In this document: positions 40,924-49,335 of the stretch, one piece after another
Layout: every line of letters starts with the position of its first letter
How positions within the stretch are numbered: the stretch's first letter is position 1
Source: a virus
Virus record (IMG/VR): IMGVR_UViG_3300015371_000002
Location: 60,251 to 124,250 of that record
Direction: 5' to 3' (one strand)
Length of the DNA stretch: 64,000 bases
Program-made: the position numbers and the translations under genes
Notes under the pieces: model-generated
The model's input: the letters and a program-made list of their open reading frames with translations, nothing else
The model's database searches: none
Told to the model about the DNA's origin: nothing

Positions 40924-41018
40924 CACGGTATCACCGACAGAAAAATCGCCAGCAGGACTATGAAAGCGATGATCCCGCACACGGTCCACCACGCGATCCG
41001 ATCGGTCCGACGTTTCAT
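40923..41018 (-). CDS. Tiny membrane protein (31 aa)
   Basis: Begins MKRRTDRIAWWTVCGIIAFI and ends SVIP; basic N-terminus then one helix. TGATG and ATGA overlaps with both neighbours. Confidence 0.5.
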   Translation of the reverse strand: MKRRTDRIAWWTVCGIIAFIVLLAIFLSVIP

Positions 41019-41275
41019 TTTCTCTGGGTCTGGCCATGTGCTGCCTGCTCCTCGTTGAGGATGTCCGTCAGCAGCTGGATCATCGTCTGCTGCTGTTCGA
41101 TGATTTTATCCAATTGGCCCGCGTAGCCGATCGGCGGGCTGATCACCGAGACCAAAATGGCAACGGCCAGCACGCCAAGGAAGCAGAACACGATTGTCGG
41201 GGTGGGATCGCGCCACCATGGCTTGCTGGTTTCCGCATCATTGTTGTTATCCTCCGCAGAGTCTGGTTTGGACAC
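41015..41275 (-). CDS. Membrane-anchored coiled coil (86 aa)
   Basis: Acidic N-terminus, helix TIVFCFLGVLAVAILVSVI, then coiled coil LDKIIEQQQTMIQLLTDILN. Same topology as the next gene, 41283-41519, suggesting a pair. Confidence 0.6.
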   Translation of the reverse strand: MSKPDSAEDNNNDAETSKPWWRDPTPTIVFCFLGVLAVAILVSVISPPIGYAGQLDKIIEQQQTMIQLLTDILNEEQAAHGQTQRK

Positions 41276-41282
41276 TTCCGGA

Positions 41283-41519
41283 TCACTTCTGCTCCTGAGC
41301 CTTAATCAGGTCCCTCAGCAGAGAGTTGGTCTTCTGCTGCTCCACCAGCATTGAGTTTTGCGTCGCAGCGATTTGCTGGATGGCGACATCGCGGGGGGTT
41401 GGGCCGCTGAAACTGAATGCCGCCACTGACATAATGACAATGAGCGCGATACAAACCATGATCATGTTGTCGCGTGCATTCCAGATTTTCCTGGCCCACG
41501 TCGTTAGTGATCCGCTCAT
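41283..41519 (-). CDS. Membrane-anchored coiled coil (78 aa)
   Basis: Helix MIMVCIALIVIMSVAAFSF near residues 19-37, then coiled coil QIAATQNSMLVEQQKTNSLL. Paired in topology with 41015-41275. Confidence 0.6.
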   Translation of the reverse strand: MSGSLTTWARKIWNARDNMIMVCIALIVIMSVAAFSFSGPTPRDVAIQQIAATQNSMLVEQQKTNSLLRDLIKAQEQK

Positions 41520-41589
41520 CGTCGTTTCCTCCGTTATTCAGCAGTATCCTAGCTCACACAGAATCTTTTTATCTTTGCGGGCTCGGTAT

Positions 41590-41838
41590 TCACCGACGAT
41601 CGCTCCGATGATCGCCAAGGCCCGGCCTCCATTGCGTGTCGCGGTGAGCCTTCCAGCTGCGCTCCGCATGCCGGAGAATATCGTCCCATGCGTTAGGCGG
41701 GATCTTCTCGCCACGCAGCCCAAACCCAGCCAGCACCCGCTCCACCGCGATGTGACGCGGCGACCGAAACAACCCATGCTGCCGCGTGCGCCGACCGGTG
41801 CCCGGAACCGCAAAGATGTGCGCCAAGTCGAGCCTCAT
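41590..41838 (-). CDS. Hypothetical protein (82 aa)
   Basis: Begins MRLDLAHIFAVPGTGRRTRQ; central HIAVERVLAGFGLRGEKIPP. ATGA overlap with the upstream gene sets the start. Another frame is open here at the 3' end, so the C-terminus is less certain. Confidence 0.45.
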   Translation of the reverse strand: MRLDLAHIFAVPGTGRRTRQHGLFRSPRHIAVERVLAGFGLRGEKIPPNAWDDILRHAERSWKAHRDTQWRPGLGDHRSDRR

Positions 41839-42017
41839 TGCTGTTCCCCTCCGCGCTTGCGGAAGTAAATGCCGAACGCCAGCGGGCCGAGCACGCCGCT
41901 GTAGCCCTCCATCCGGGTCGCGCGCTTTAGCTCCAGGCCCCAGTAGTCCGACCACGACGCCACGATCATTACGCGCTTTACCGTCAGGACCACGTCACCA
42001 ATCCCCGCTCGTCTCAT
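41835..42017 (-). CDS. Hypothetical protein (60 aa)
   Basis: Begins MRRAGIGDVVLTVKRVMIVA with start set by ATGA overlap; contains SWSDYWGLELKRATRMEGYS. No family recognised. Confidence 0.55.
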   Translation of the reverse strand: MRRAGIGDVVLTVKRVMIVASWSDYWGLELKRATRMEGYSGVLGPLAFGIYFRKRGGEQQ

Positions 42018-42361
42018 CCGCCGAACAATCGTTGCCACCAACCGCGCTTTGGATTTCGTGCCGCCACATCCCGCACGACGACTGCCGCAAACTCCGGGGT
42101 TATGCGAAACAGCTCTCGGCGCCGCCGCACCCGATATTGCCGCAGCCGGGTATGGACCTCCCGCTCAGCCACCCGACGATCCGCCACATACGCCCAGCAA
42201 TGCACCGAGCAGGGAGCGATCAGTCCCGAGACTGAAGTGATCTGCGCCGCACGACGCTTCGGGTCCTGACGTGTCATGCCGATCTTCACGATCCCGATTT
42301 TCCCCCACGCTGGATGTGTCATCACGTAGAGATAGCCGTCACGGCGCTCACCAATCTTCAT
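42014..42361 (-). CDS. GIY-YIG-like (T5orf172/MUG113) nuclease domain protein
   Basis: 115 residues. GYLYVMTHPAWGKIGIVKIG followed by DPKRRAAQI...HCWAYVADRRVAEREVH gives the Y-V...K-I-G core and the later acidic helix of the GIY-YIG-related T5orf172 domain, common in phages and plasmids. ATG at 42361 or 42367 starts it, overlapping the upstream gene. Confidence 0.75.
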   Translation of the reverse strand: MKIGERRDGYLYVMTHPAWGKIGIVKIGMTRQDPKRRAAQITSVSGLIAPCSVHCWAYVADRRVAEREVHTRLRQYRVRRRRELFRITPEFAAVVVRDVAARNPKRGWWQRLFGG

Positions 42362-42638
42362 CCGCATTCGTCTCGTAGTAGCCGCACGCGCCACATTCCT
42401 CGCTGTAGTAGGCGTTCAGCGAACCACCCTCAGCGGCTTCCCAGTCGCGGCGGAATAGCTGCCACCGACGGCATTCCGGGCATTCTGTGGTGTGACGTTC
42501 GGTCGTCAGCCGATATCCCGGCTCCAGGCATCCACCGTAGGCTTGCGCACCATACGAATAGCGGGAGCCGTCCTCGTGGGACTTCTGGTCCTGCCAGTTT
42601 GCGCATTCCCGCTCCAAACCATCCAGTTCCTTCGCCAT
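42348..42638 (-). CDS. Zinc-ribbon protein (96 aa)
   Basis: Begins MAKELDGLERECANWQDQKS; ECPECRRWQLF and ECGACGYYETN provide two CxxC pairs. First gene of the long minus operon reaching to about 36.6 kb; a promoter lies upstream. Confidence 0.6.
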   Translation of the reverse strand: MAKELDGLERECANWQDQKSHEDGSRYSYGAQAYGGCLEPGYRLTTERHTTECPECRRWQLFRRDWEAAEGGSLNAYYSEECGACGYYETNADEDW

Positions 42639-42664
42639 TACGAGCCCCTCCGATTCGCACCAGC

Positions 42665-42717
42665 ACTACAGCACACACCATAACATGTGTCAACATATAA
42701 TTAGCATTATTTTGTCA
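42665..42717. promoter_or_regulatory. AT-rich divergent promoter region
   Basis: Minus strand: -35 TTGACA (42693-42688), 17 bases, -10 TGTAGT (42670-42665), driving the membrane-protein operon. Plus strand: TATAAT at about 42696-42701, 15 bases before the relaxase GTG/ATG region. Also contains ATAAT-TAGC-ATTAT inverted repeat. Could also hold oriT, since origins of transfer commonly lie beside the relaxase gene; no nick motif is identified. Confidence 0.5.
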
Positions 42718-45512
42718 TGCTAGGACACGGGATGGCACGCGATTTTGCTGGGTCTGGTGGGGGAAGGACAAACGCAAGACGCATCGATCGCTTGCATGGC
42801 AAGAATGTTTCGTGGCATTGCGCGGATGTGGCTATCCCTTATGCAGGCGTGCGCTTTGTTGGCAGGTCGGGGGGCGGGAACGCGGTGCGCTCGGCCGCCT
42901 ACAACATGCGGGAGCGGATTATCGGCGAAAAAGTCGGAGAGAATTTCAACTTCAGCGACCGAAGGCAGGAAGCGCTGCACCACGACATTTTATTGCCCGT
43001 CGGGGCGAACCCCTCGTTCAACAACCCAGAGCGTTTGTGGCGGGCGGTCGAAGCGGCCGAGAAACGCAAGGACGCGCGGGTTGCCAAGGAGGTGCTGATC
43101 GCCCTGCCGACCAACCCGGGGGTGACGAAGAAAGACTGGATCGCGCTAACCGAGAGCTTTGCCCGCGAACAATTCGTGTCCCGTGGCGTCGCGGCGCAGA
43201 TCAACATCCACCACGACAAGGCGCACAACCCGCACGCCCACATCCTGATCACCACCCGCCGGATCGAAGACGACCGGCTGGCGAGCCACAAAGCGCGTGA
43301 CCTGGACCCGATCGTGCGGCGTGGGGTTAAGGGGCGGGCGTTCGTCACCGAGGCGCAGGCGTTCGGCAAGGCTTGGGCGGACCATCAGGATAAATACTTC
43401 CGCCAGCGGGGGCTGCCGATCCGCGTCGACCCGATCGCCATCGTGCCGGGCAGGCACATCGGCCCGGTCCGCCACCGTAAGCCGGGCGACAAGAACGCCA
43501 AGCATAATGCTGCACTGCAGAAAGCCAACGCAGCATTAATCCAAGATCCTGGAAAAATCATAGAGGCACTGACCCGGCAAAAAGCCACCTTCGACCCCCG
43601 CGAGGTGTCCCGGTTACTGCACAAGGCGGGCATGGGCCGCCCCGAGGCGGAGGCAATGAAGGCGCGGGTGCTCGGTCACGCCTCGGTGCTGCCACTCTAC
43701 GATCCACGAACCGGCGAACCGAACGAGCGTTACACGACGCATGCCATCCGTGCTCAAGAGCGCCACGCGATGGCCGTCGCTCGGATGGTGGCCGATAGTC
43801 ATCATCCGGCGATTGCGCTCGAGGCTCCAGCCCGCCTGCGCGAGGACCAACGCAAGGCATTTGACAGCACATTATCTGCAGGCGGGCTGAAGCTCATCGA
43901 GGGCAGAAGTGGGACGGGCAAGTCGGTTGTCTTGGCCTCGGTGAAGGATGCCCATGAGGCCGCCGGCTACCGAGTAGTAGGTATGGCACCGACCAACACC
44001 GTGGCGTCCGACATGCGGGTGCGCGAGGGGTTTGGTGAAGCCCGCACGGCGCATTCGTGGCTGTTCAGGCTGAAGAACGACCGCGACCAGTGGGACCGGA
44101 ACACGACCGTCATCCTGGACGAGGGTGCGATGATCTCGGCGCCGATCATGGGCGAGGTGCTAGAGCAGGTGCATCAGTCCGGGGCCAAGCTGATCATCGC
44201 GGGCGACGACCGCCAACTCCCCTCGATTGAGCGCGGCGGGCTGTTCAGCGAGATGGTCCGCGTCCACGGATCGGCCGAAATCACCGGCGTGGTTCGCCAG
44301 AACGAGGAGTGGCAGCGGCAGGCCTCGATGGACCTCGCCGCCGGACGGTTCCACAGCGCGGTAGAGCGGCTTAATGCCGCCGGGGCGATATCCTGGTCGG
44401 AGGATCGTCCGCACGCCCTGGCGGCGCTTGTGGGCGCCTGGGCGAGGGACACTTTGGCTGAGCCGGGGAAGACGCGGTTCGCCTTCGCCTGGACCAATGA
44501 GGACGTGGACCGGGTAAACGCCGAACTGCGCGCGGTGCGGGTCGGGCGGGGCGAGTTGGGCGACATCGACCATGTGTTCCAGACCCGGCACGGCAAGGCG
44601 ACGTTCGCGGTCGGCGACCGGGTGCAGTTTACCGCGACGGAAAAGCCGCTGGGCATCCAGAACGGTGAGACCGCCACGATCCTCTCTATCCGTTCTGGCA
44701 TGGTCCGATCGGGCCTGATCGAGGCCAAAACCGACCGCGGCGATCTCGTGCGCTGGAACCCCCGAGAGTTCGACGGGTTCCGCCACGGCTATGCCGGGAC
44801 GATTTATCGCGGCCAAGGGCAAACCCTGGACGCCGCCTACGTCCTGCACTCGGTGCATTGGCGTGCGCCAGCGGCTTATGTCGCCCTTACTCGACAACGC
44901 GAGACGATCAAGCTGTTCGTGGCCGAGAGCATCGCGCCCAACGAGCGCGAACTGGCCGAGCAAATGGGAAGGAAGGAAGAGCGCGGGGCGTCACTGCGCT
45001 GGGAAGACAATCGGGAGGACGCACTGAAACGCATGGCCGAGATCAGACTACAGGAAAGGGATGCGGAACGCGCCGCACGGCGCGAACGGACCGCGCAGCC
45101 GGCGGGCAGCAATTTGGAATTCCACGCGCGGCAAGTGGTGCAGAGCTGGGCGGATTACCTAGACGTGCTCGACCTGCAGATCGCCAAGGAGATGGCGACC
45201 ATTCCCAAGGGGGCGCCGCCAGAAGCGTGGGATCATGCGCATGACCGCGCGGCCAACAAGCTGCAATGGGCGCTGGATCGGGCGGAGGAGTGGTATGCTG
45301 AGGTCCGCGCCGACTGGACCCCACAGCAATGGGCCAGGGCGATCGAACGCGGCGTGGCGACCGACCTCGAGGCGATCCAGGCAGTGGTCAGGAACATGGA
45401 TGGCGATGACGTGGCCTACCGCGCGACCCGTGCCGTCATGGACGCGAAGAAGCAGCAGGCGGATCAGGTGGAACAAGTGGTGCAACAACCGGCGCAGCAC
45501 ATGCGGCGCTGA
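42717..45512 (+). CDS. traA: TraA-type relaxase-helicase (MobA/MobL family)
   Basis: 931 residues. Residues 40-260 form the relaxase: candidate nucleophile Tyr 62 (SAAYNM) and the metal-binding HHDKAHNPHAHI (165-176). Residues 375-740 form a UvrD/TraI-like helicase with Walker A EGRSGTGKS (395-403), Walker B VILDEGAM, GDDRQLPS, and a late YVALTRQRE motif; a basic, helical tail follows. Such proteins nick oriT, stay covalently bound and unwind DNA for conjugation. It stands alone: no mating-pair genes are visible, so transfer would need a helper. Confidence 0.9.
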   Translation: MLGHGMARDFAGSGGGRTNARRIDRLHGKNVSWHCADVAIPYAGVRFVGRSGGGNAVRSAAYNMRERIIGEKVGENFNFSDRRQEALHHDILLPVGANPSFNNPERLWRAVEAAEKRKDARVAKEVLIALPTNPGVTKKDWIALTESFAREQFVSRGVAAQINIHHDKAHNPHAHILITTRRIEDDRLASHKARDLDPIVRRGVKGRAFVTEAQAFGKAWADHQDKYFRQRGLPIRVDPIAIVPGRHIGPVRHRKPGDKNAKHNAALQKANAALIQDPGKIIEALTRQKATFDPREVSRLLHKAGMGRPEAEAMKARVLGHASVLPLYDPRTGEPNERYTTHAIRAQERHAMAVARMVADSHHPAIALEAPARLREDQRKAFDSTLSAGGLKLIEGRSGTGKSVVLASVKDAHEAAGYRVVGMAPTNTVASDMRVREGFGEARTAHSWLFRLKNDRDQWDRNTTVILDEGAMISAPIMGEVLEQVHQSGAKLIIAGDDRQLPSIERGGLFSEMVRVHGSAEITGVVRQNEEWQRQASMDLAAGRFHSAVERLNAAGAISWSEDRPHALAALVGAWARDTLAEPGKTRFAFAWTNEDVDRVNAELRAVRVGRGELGDIDHVFQTRHGKATFAVGDRVQFTATEKPLGIQNGETATILSIRSGMVRSGLIEAKTDRGDLVRWNPREFDGFRHGYAGTIYRGQGQTLDAAYVLHSVHWRAPAAYVALTRQRETIKLFVAESIAPNERELAEQMGRKEERGASLRWEDNREDALKRMAEIRLQERDAERAARRERTAQPAGSNLEFHARQVVQSWADYLDVLDLQIAKEMATIPKGAPPEAWDHAHDRAANKLQWALDRAEEWYAEVRADWTPQQWARAIERGVATDLEAIQAVVRNMDGDDVAYRATRAVMDAKKQQADQVEQVVQQPAQHMRR

Positions 45513-45542
45513 GTTGGTGCGACTCGGCGGCAGGAATATTCT

Positions 45543-45791
45543 ATGGCCGCCATGAAAAGACCGACCCAAACCGTTGGCTTGCTTGGACTGAACCATCGCA
45601 ATTGTGGGTGCGGGATCGGTATCAATGGGCGACCGACCGCAGGCCAGGGAGCTATGGACTGGGCTGGCGCCTGGGAAATTCCGTGTCCGGATTGTGCCGA
45701 ACAGGTCGCGACGGCGATGGCTATGAATGTGACGCAACGGCGGCTGGCCGGCGGCGGAAGTTCTCCAAATAAGCGGCGCCGTCTGGCGTAA
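45543..45791 (+). CDS. Possible small cysteine-containing protein (82 aa)
   Basis: Begins MAAMKRPTQTVGLLGLNHRN; CGCGIGI and PCPDCAEQ could bind zinc. AGGA seven bases upstream, similar to the leader before 31604. It overlaps the tail of the convergent 45721 gene by about 70 bases, so confidence is limited. Confidence 0.4.
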   Translation: MAAMKRPTQTVGLLGLNHRNCGCGIGINGRPTAGQGAMDWAGAWEIPCPDCAEQVATAMAMNVTQRRLAGGGSSPNKRRRLA

Positions 45792-46311
45792 GGCGATAGC
45801 CGCGGCGGCCATTCTCTCTCGTCCGAACAACCCAGCCAGTGTCCACCGGCGCTCTCATGGCAAAATGCACGTTTGAGACCGTGCTCCCGCACTTGGTGAC
45901 AAGATTCTGTTGCGAGATGAAATCTCCCTTGAGGTCGAAGACGGTCTGCCGAATGTGGTCGCCAATCGCTACTTGTCGACGTGGCTGACCGAGGGCGCGA
46001 TACCATTCGATATCGGTATTCTCCCGCTTGCTTCCCTGCTGCTTTCTCTTCGCTAGCGCCGGCTGGGCCAACCGATGGCGCCGGTTCCTGGGCCGAGACG
46101 ACAGGGACGGCACCTCTACACCTTCGACGGGGCCGCGCGTCATGGCCATCAATGGTTGCCCGTTGGCGCGCGGCTGAAGGGTTTTCACCGCAATGGCGCG
46201 ACGACGCTCCGGATCGGTGAAATAGACAATGAGAAAGTCGCCCCTCTGCGCTGTAAGGCGGTCAGTCGCGACCTCTACGAGGATGTCACACTCGACAAGT
46301 GGCTGCTTCAC
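45721..46311 (-). CDS. Winged-helix-like protein (196 aa)
   Basis: Residues 120-180 (FDLKGDFISQQNLVTKCGST then VRTRENGRRGYRLTPDGAA) form a plausible winged helix for DNA binding. N-terminal half is basic and variable. Overlaps 46308 gene by four bases; the pair looks like a two-gene regulatory unit. Confidence 0.55.
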   Translation of the reverse strand: MKQPLVECDILVEVATDRLTAQRGDFLIVYFTDPERRRAIAVKTLQPRANGQPLMAMTRGPVEGVEVPSLSSRPRNRRHRLAQPALAKRKQQGSKRENTDIEWYRALGQPRRQVAIGDHIRQTVFDLKGDFISQQNLVTKCGSTVSNVHFAMRAPVDTGWVVRTRENGRRGYRLTPDGAAYLENFRRRPAAVASHS

Positions 46312-46793
46312 CGCACCCTCATGAAGGTTCGGCCATTGTCCTCGGTTACGATCGTCCGGGTTCGGAGATGCCGAGCGAGAATCTTGCGGAAGGCGACGGC
46401 CTTGGCACGATTGGTCAAATCCGGCTCATCCCAGCGCTCCATCAGATCGGCGATGGAGAATTCCGCGCGAGGACGGCGGTCCTGAACAATCCGCTCAAGT
46501 TGCTCGCCGTATTGCGCCAGGACTGTCGGCTGATTGATCCAATATTCCTCGTTCCCCGCCAAGCACAGCTCGACCTTGTTGAGTTCTACGATTTCTCCCC
46601 GGTCAACCAACGCCCGAACCAGTTGGTAACCCTTGCCGATGAACGTGGAATACATGTAGCCGGTTACGCCGTCCTTATAGAGCGACTCCAGCAGTTCCAC
46701 GCAGTCCGAACGCGTGAACCAGCGGCGGCCGAAGGCGGCGGTTATTTCCTTACGCAACAGATCTGCCGTGAAGCCATTCGGCCTGATCGGCAT
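46308..46793 (-). CDS. Hypothetical regulator-like protein (161 aa)
   Basis: Begins MPIRPNGFTADLLRKEITAA; contains two helical units (FTRSDCVELLESLYKDG; FSIADLMERWDE) and an ending TRTIVTEDNGRTFMRVR. Winged-helix-like but not certain. Divergent from the RHH gene at 46868. Confidence 0.55.
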   Translation of the reverse strand: MPIRPNGFTADLLRKEITAAFGRRWFTRSDCVELLESLYKDGVTGYMYSTFIGKGYQLVRALVDRGEIVELNKVELCLAGNEEYWINQPTVLAQYGEQLERIVQDRRPRAEFSIADLMERWDEPDLTNRAKAVAFRKILARHLRTRTIVTEDNGRTFMRVR

Positions 46794-46808
46794 CAGCTCC
46801 CTCCTTTA

Positions 46809-46849
46809 TTTACCGAGCCGAGAGAGGTTAGTATATTGCAGATATGCTA
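46809..46849 (+). promoter_or_regulatory. Promoter with imperfect palindrome for the RHH gene
   Basis: -35 TTTACC (46809-46814), 17 bases, -10 TATATT (46832-46837). Over the -10 lies the imperfect inverted repeat TAGTATAT-TGCAG-ATATGCTA (46829-46849), a likely autoregulatory operator. Confidence 0.55.
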
Positions 46850-46867
46850 GAGCACAAGTCGGACCAG

Positions 46868-47038
46868 ATGCCCAGAAAGTCTCATGCGCTCACCCTCAAG
46901 CTGACCGAGGGGATGGTGACGGAGATTGACGAGTGGCGGCGGCAGCAGCCGGATCTGCCCAACCGTGCGGAGGCCATCCGGCGCCTAATCCTGACCAACC
47001 CAGCCCTGGCTAATGTCCCTGCAAGAAAAGGGCGGTGA
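46868..47038 (+). CDS. Ribbon-helix-helix regulator
   Basis: 56 residues: SHALTLKLTEGMVTEIDEWR then NRAEAIRRLILTNP, a standard RHH. It is a paralogue of the protein at 54986-55162 (THALTLKLSPDMVRQIDDW...SRAESIRRMI). ATG 46844 is an alternative start. Convergent with the operon to its right. Confidence 0.75.
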   Translation: MPRKSHALTLKLTEGMVTEIDEWRRQQPDLPNRAEAIRRLILTNPALANVPARKGR

Positions 47039-47049
47039 CCGCCACCTGC

Positions 47050-47307
47050 TTACTGCTGCCTCGTATCCTGTTCCTCGGTCGGCTCGATCTCCATCCTGAA
47101 CCGCAGACCGCTGAACCTGGACCACGCGATCCAGAACGGCATGTGCCTGGCGAGGAAGGCACGGCACGCGATCTCCATCAGCACCATGCATAGCAGTTTA
47201 TAGCGCCGAGCCAGGCGCAGGTTGTAGATCGCAAGTCCGACATTAGCGGCCATGACGACCATAGCGGCCAGCATTGTCAGCAAAGAAACATCCAGAAGGT
47301 CCATCAC
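47050..47307 (-). CDS. Membrane protein (85 aa)
   Basis: Hydrophobic N-terminal helix (LLTMLAAMVVMAANVGLAI), then a second weaker segment and an acidic tail IEPTEEQDTRQQ. Overlaps the Ref-like gene by four bases. Confidence 0.6.
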   Translation of the reverse strand: MMDLLDVSLLTMLAAMVVMAANVGLAIYNLRLARRYKLLCMVLMEIACRAFLARHMPFWIAWSRFSGLRFRMEIEPTEEQDTRQQ

Positions 47308-47600
47308 GGCATCGGCCCATCGATCTGCGCCAGCTCCTTGGCCAGCGCCACGAGGTCAATGGCGTAGCGTTTCTGGAACGTCTTCCACCCGACGTTATGT
47401 CCCTGGCGATGATGATGCACACAGATGCCGATAACGGCCGTGTGGTCTGGCTTCATCCCGGTGCCGGAATTGGCGGCGGTGCGGACGTGGTGCAATTCGA
47501 TCGGCGTATGCCAGCAGCCCGGCACGCAGCAGCCCATGGAGCGGATGATCTCCAGCCGCATGGCGGGGCTGAGCTTCGCCTTAATGGTCGTGTGTTGCAA
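47304..47600 (-). CDS. Ref/DUF968-like HNH nuclease
   Basis: 98 residues: CCVPGCWHTPIELHHVRTAA followed by KPDHTAVIGICVHHHRQGH, the CxxxC...HH...C-HHH pattern of Ref (RecA-dependent nuclease) and DUF968 phage proteins. Known Ref cuts DNA at RecA-made D-loops. Fits with the recombination genes of this element. Confidence 0.75.
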   Translation of the reverse strand: MQHTTIKAKLSPAMRLEIIRSMGCCVPGCWHTPIELHHVRTAANSGTGMKPDHTAVIGICVHHHRQGHNVGWKTFQKRYAIDLVALAKELAQIDGPMP

Positions 47601-47606
47601 AGGTCG

Positions 47607-47708
47607 TTATCCCCCGTTATTCGGTTGGTCCCGTTCCGTCTGTGAAGACACCCGTGGAGCCATCACACCGCCGCCTGGGGGTCTCGGCGGGACGGGGCAT
47701 ATGTTCAT
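47607..47708 (-). CDS. Small ORF (33 aa)
   Basis: Begins MNICPVPPRPPGGGVMAPR, proline-rich. ATGA overlap with the upstream gene and fills the gap before the Ref-like gene. Weak candidate. Confidence 0.35.
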   Translation of the reverse strand: MNICPVPPRPPGGGVMAPRVSSQTERDQPNNGG

Positions 47709-47893
47709 GCCGCTTCCCGCGACACATGGAAGCCTTCGCGGGCCAGCACGTTCAGCAGCACCATCGCCCAATGCTCAGGTGCGTGCTCGGCCAACATCGT
47801 CCACTCCTCGACCACATTAACGATGATGTCGATCACCAGCGCCTGCTCGACCTCGGTCATCGCTGGATCGATACCGTCGATCATGCTCTTCAT
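47705..47893 (-). CDS. Small helical protein (62 aa)
   Basis: Begins MKSMIDGIDPAMTEVEQALV; amphipathic helices throughout. Coupled to neighbours on both sides by four-base overlaps. Unknown. Confidence 0.55.
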   Translation of the reverse strand: MKSMIDGIDPAMTEVEQALVIDIIVNVVEEWTMLAEHAPEHWAMVLLNVLAREGFHVSREAA

Positions 47894-48327
47894 GCTGGTA
47901 GCACCTCTCTCGCCCCCTGGTCAGGCCGTTGCGCAGCAGACTGGAGCAGCGAGCGTCGCCCGCAGCCACGCGAACAGAATGTGCTCCCGCTTAAGCTCAC
48001 GAACAGATTGCCGCATTGCGGACAGGTCGTGGGGTTCACCACCACCACCGTCTCCCTGGGCAACTTTCCGCTCTTGCCTTTGCGCCGTGGTTTGTCGAGA
48101 GTCACATCGTAGCAATACAATGTCGCGATCATTAGGTGCCAACGCATTTCCGCCGGACTGGCGAGCGTATCGTCTTTATTTGGTAGCGCGCACCACATGC
48201 GCGTAACGGTGTGCATCGGCATCAGCCCTGCGACCCTGTCGTAAATCTCCCCCAAGGTGGTTGGCTTATCTATGTGCTCGGTGAGATACCGGCGAAGTTC
48301 GATGCGCCATGCCGGCGGTTGCGCCAT
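47890..48327 (-). CDS. Protein with C-terminal zinc ribbon (145 aa)
   Basis: Residues 95-125 (TCPQCGNLFVSLSGSTFCSR followed by GCGRR) form a zinc ribbon. N-terminal half helical (RRYLTEHIDKPTTLGEIYDR). Overlaps the ParB-like gene end by about 57 bases. Confidence 0.6.
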   Translation of the reverse strand: MAQPPAWRIELRRYLTEHIDKPTTLGEIYDRVAGLMPMHTVTRMWCALPNKDDTLASPAEMRWHLMIATLYCYDVTLDKPRRKGKSGKLPRETVVVVNPTTCPQCGNLFVSLSGSTFCSRGCGRRSLLQSAAQRPDQGAREVLPA

Positions 48328-49316
48328 TCGTTGGCCCTCTCTTTTTCCTCGATCAGCTTGTCCACCTCAGCCATGACCTCGGCGATGACCGTGGCGGCGT
48401 CCTCCAGCATTTTGCGCTCGCCCTTCAATTCTTGCGCCGTGAACCCGCCGAGATAGAGTTTATCTGGCGATCCTGGATACGCCTTCACCATGCCACGAGG
48501 CCTGGACAGAAACGCCGTTCCCTTGGCCTTCGGTGTGCGGCTGCGCTTGCCGCGGTTCTCCGCCTCGATCTGCGCCATCTCCCGGTCACGCTCTTCAATG
48601 AGCTTCAGTGCTTGCCGCTCACTGGTCTTCTCCTTGAGCTCCTTGATCAGCGACGTTGCGGCGCTGGTGCGCAGATCAGGATAGCGAGCGATCAGTCTCA
48701 CCGCCTCGGTGAAGATGACGTCGTTGTTCAGGCCGAACAGCGGTTGTTTCAGAGCCTTGAACTTGTCGTGGGAGATCTCGGCACCCACGCCAAGACGCTG
48801 CGCGCGCTCGGCGACCTCATTCTCCCTGAGATGGTTGGCGACCGTCTGCGGCCTCAAGCCAAAGCGCACGGCCAGCTCGTTGACCGGGACATCCGGATAC
48901 AGCCGATGGATTTCGGCGATGTGGTTGAGCTTCTCCATCTGATCGGGCGCACGACCTTCGATGTTATTGATCGTGCGCAGCAATAGTTCCACGCGATACG
49001 GATCGGCGTCACGAACAACATAAGCATCTAGCGCGTCGATCTCCGCTTCCTTCGCGCCCTCGATGCGGTGACGACCGGTTATTAGCCGGCTAGGCTTATT
49101 GTCGCCGGCATCCAACACCACGATGGCGGGGAAGTCCGCTCCATCGATCATCGCCAACCCGTAACTCAATGCCCGATCCTTATCGAGCTTCTTATACAGC
49201 CGAGCAGGATTGGCGTCGGCCTCCTTCAGATCAATCGCCGCAAACTTGAGCTGCTTGACGAAGACATGGCCATAGCCGTTAGCCTTCAGGAAATTCTCGG
49301 TCTTCGGGTCCCTCAT
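48270..49316 (-). CDS. ParB-like nuclease-fold protein A
   Basis: 348 residues. ParB/Srx core with ITGRHRIEGAKEAEIDAL at about 79-96, then an HTH (VPVNELAVRFGLRPQTVANH) near 143-162 and a long basic helical tail. ATG at 49316 with AAGGA upstream. Could regulate partition, replication or gene expression. No ParA gene adjoins it. Confidence 0.75.
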   Translation of the reverse strand: MRDPKTENFLKANGYGHVFVKQLKFAAIDLKEADANPARLYKKLDKDRALSYGLAMIDGADFPAIVVLDAGDNKPSRLITGRHRIEGAKEAEIDALDAYVVRDADPYRVELLLRTINNIEGRAPDQMEKLNHIAEIHRLYPDVPVNELAVRFGLRPQTVANHLRENEVAERAQRLGVGAEISHDKFKALKQPLFGLNNDVIFTEAVRLIARYPDLRTSAATSLIKELKEKTSERQALKLIEERDREMAQIEAENRGKRSRTPKAKGTAFLSRPRGMVKAYPGSPDKLYLGGFTAQELKGERKMLEDAATVIAEVMAEVDKLIEEKERANEWRNRRHGASNFAGISPST

Positions 49317-49335
49317 ACACGTTCCTTCCCGCGGG

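Noticed and set aside
44160-44963. 267-codon minus frame within the relaxase gene
   Set aside because: Antisense to conserved helicase motifs.
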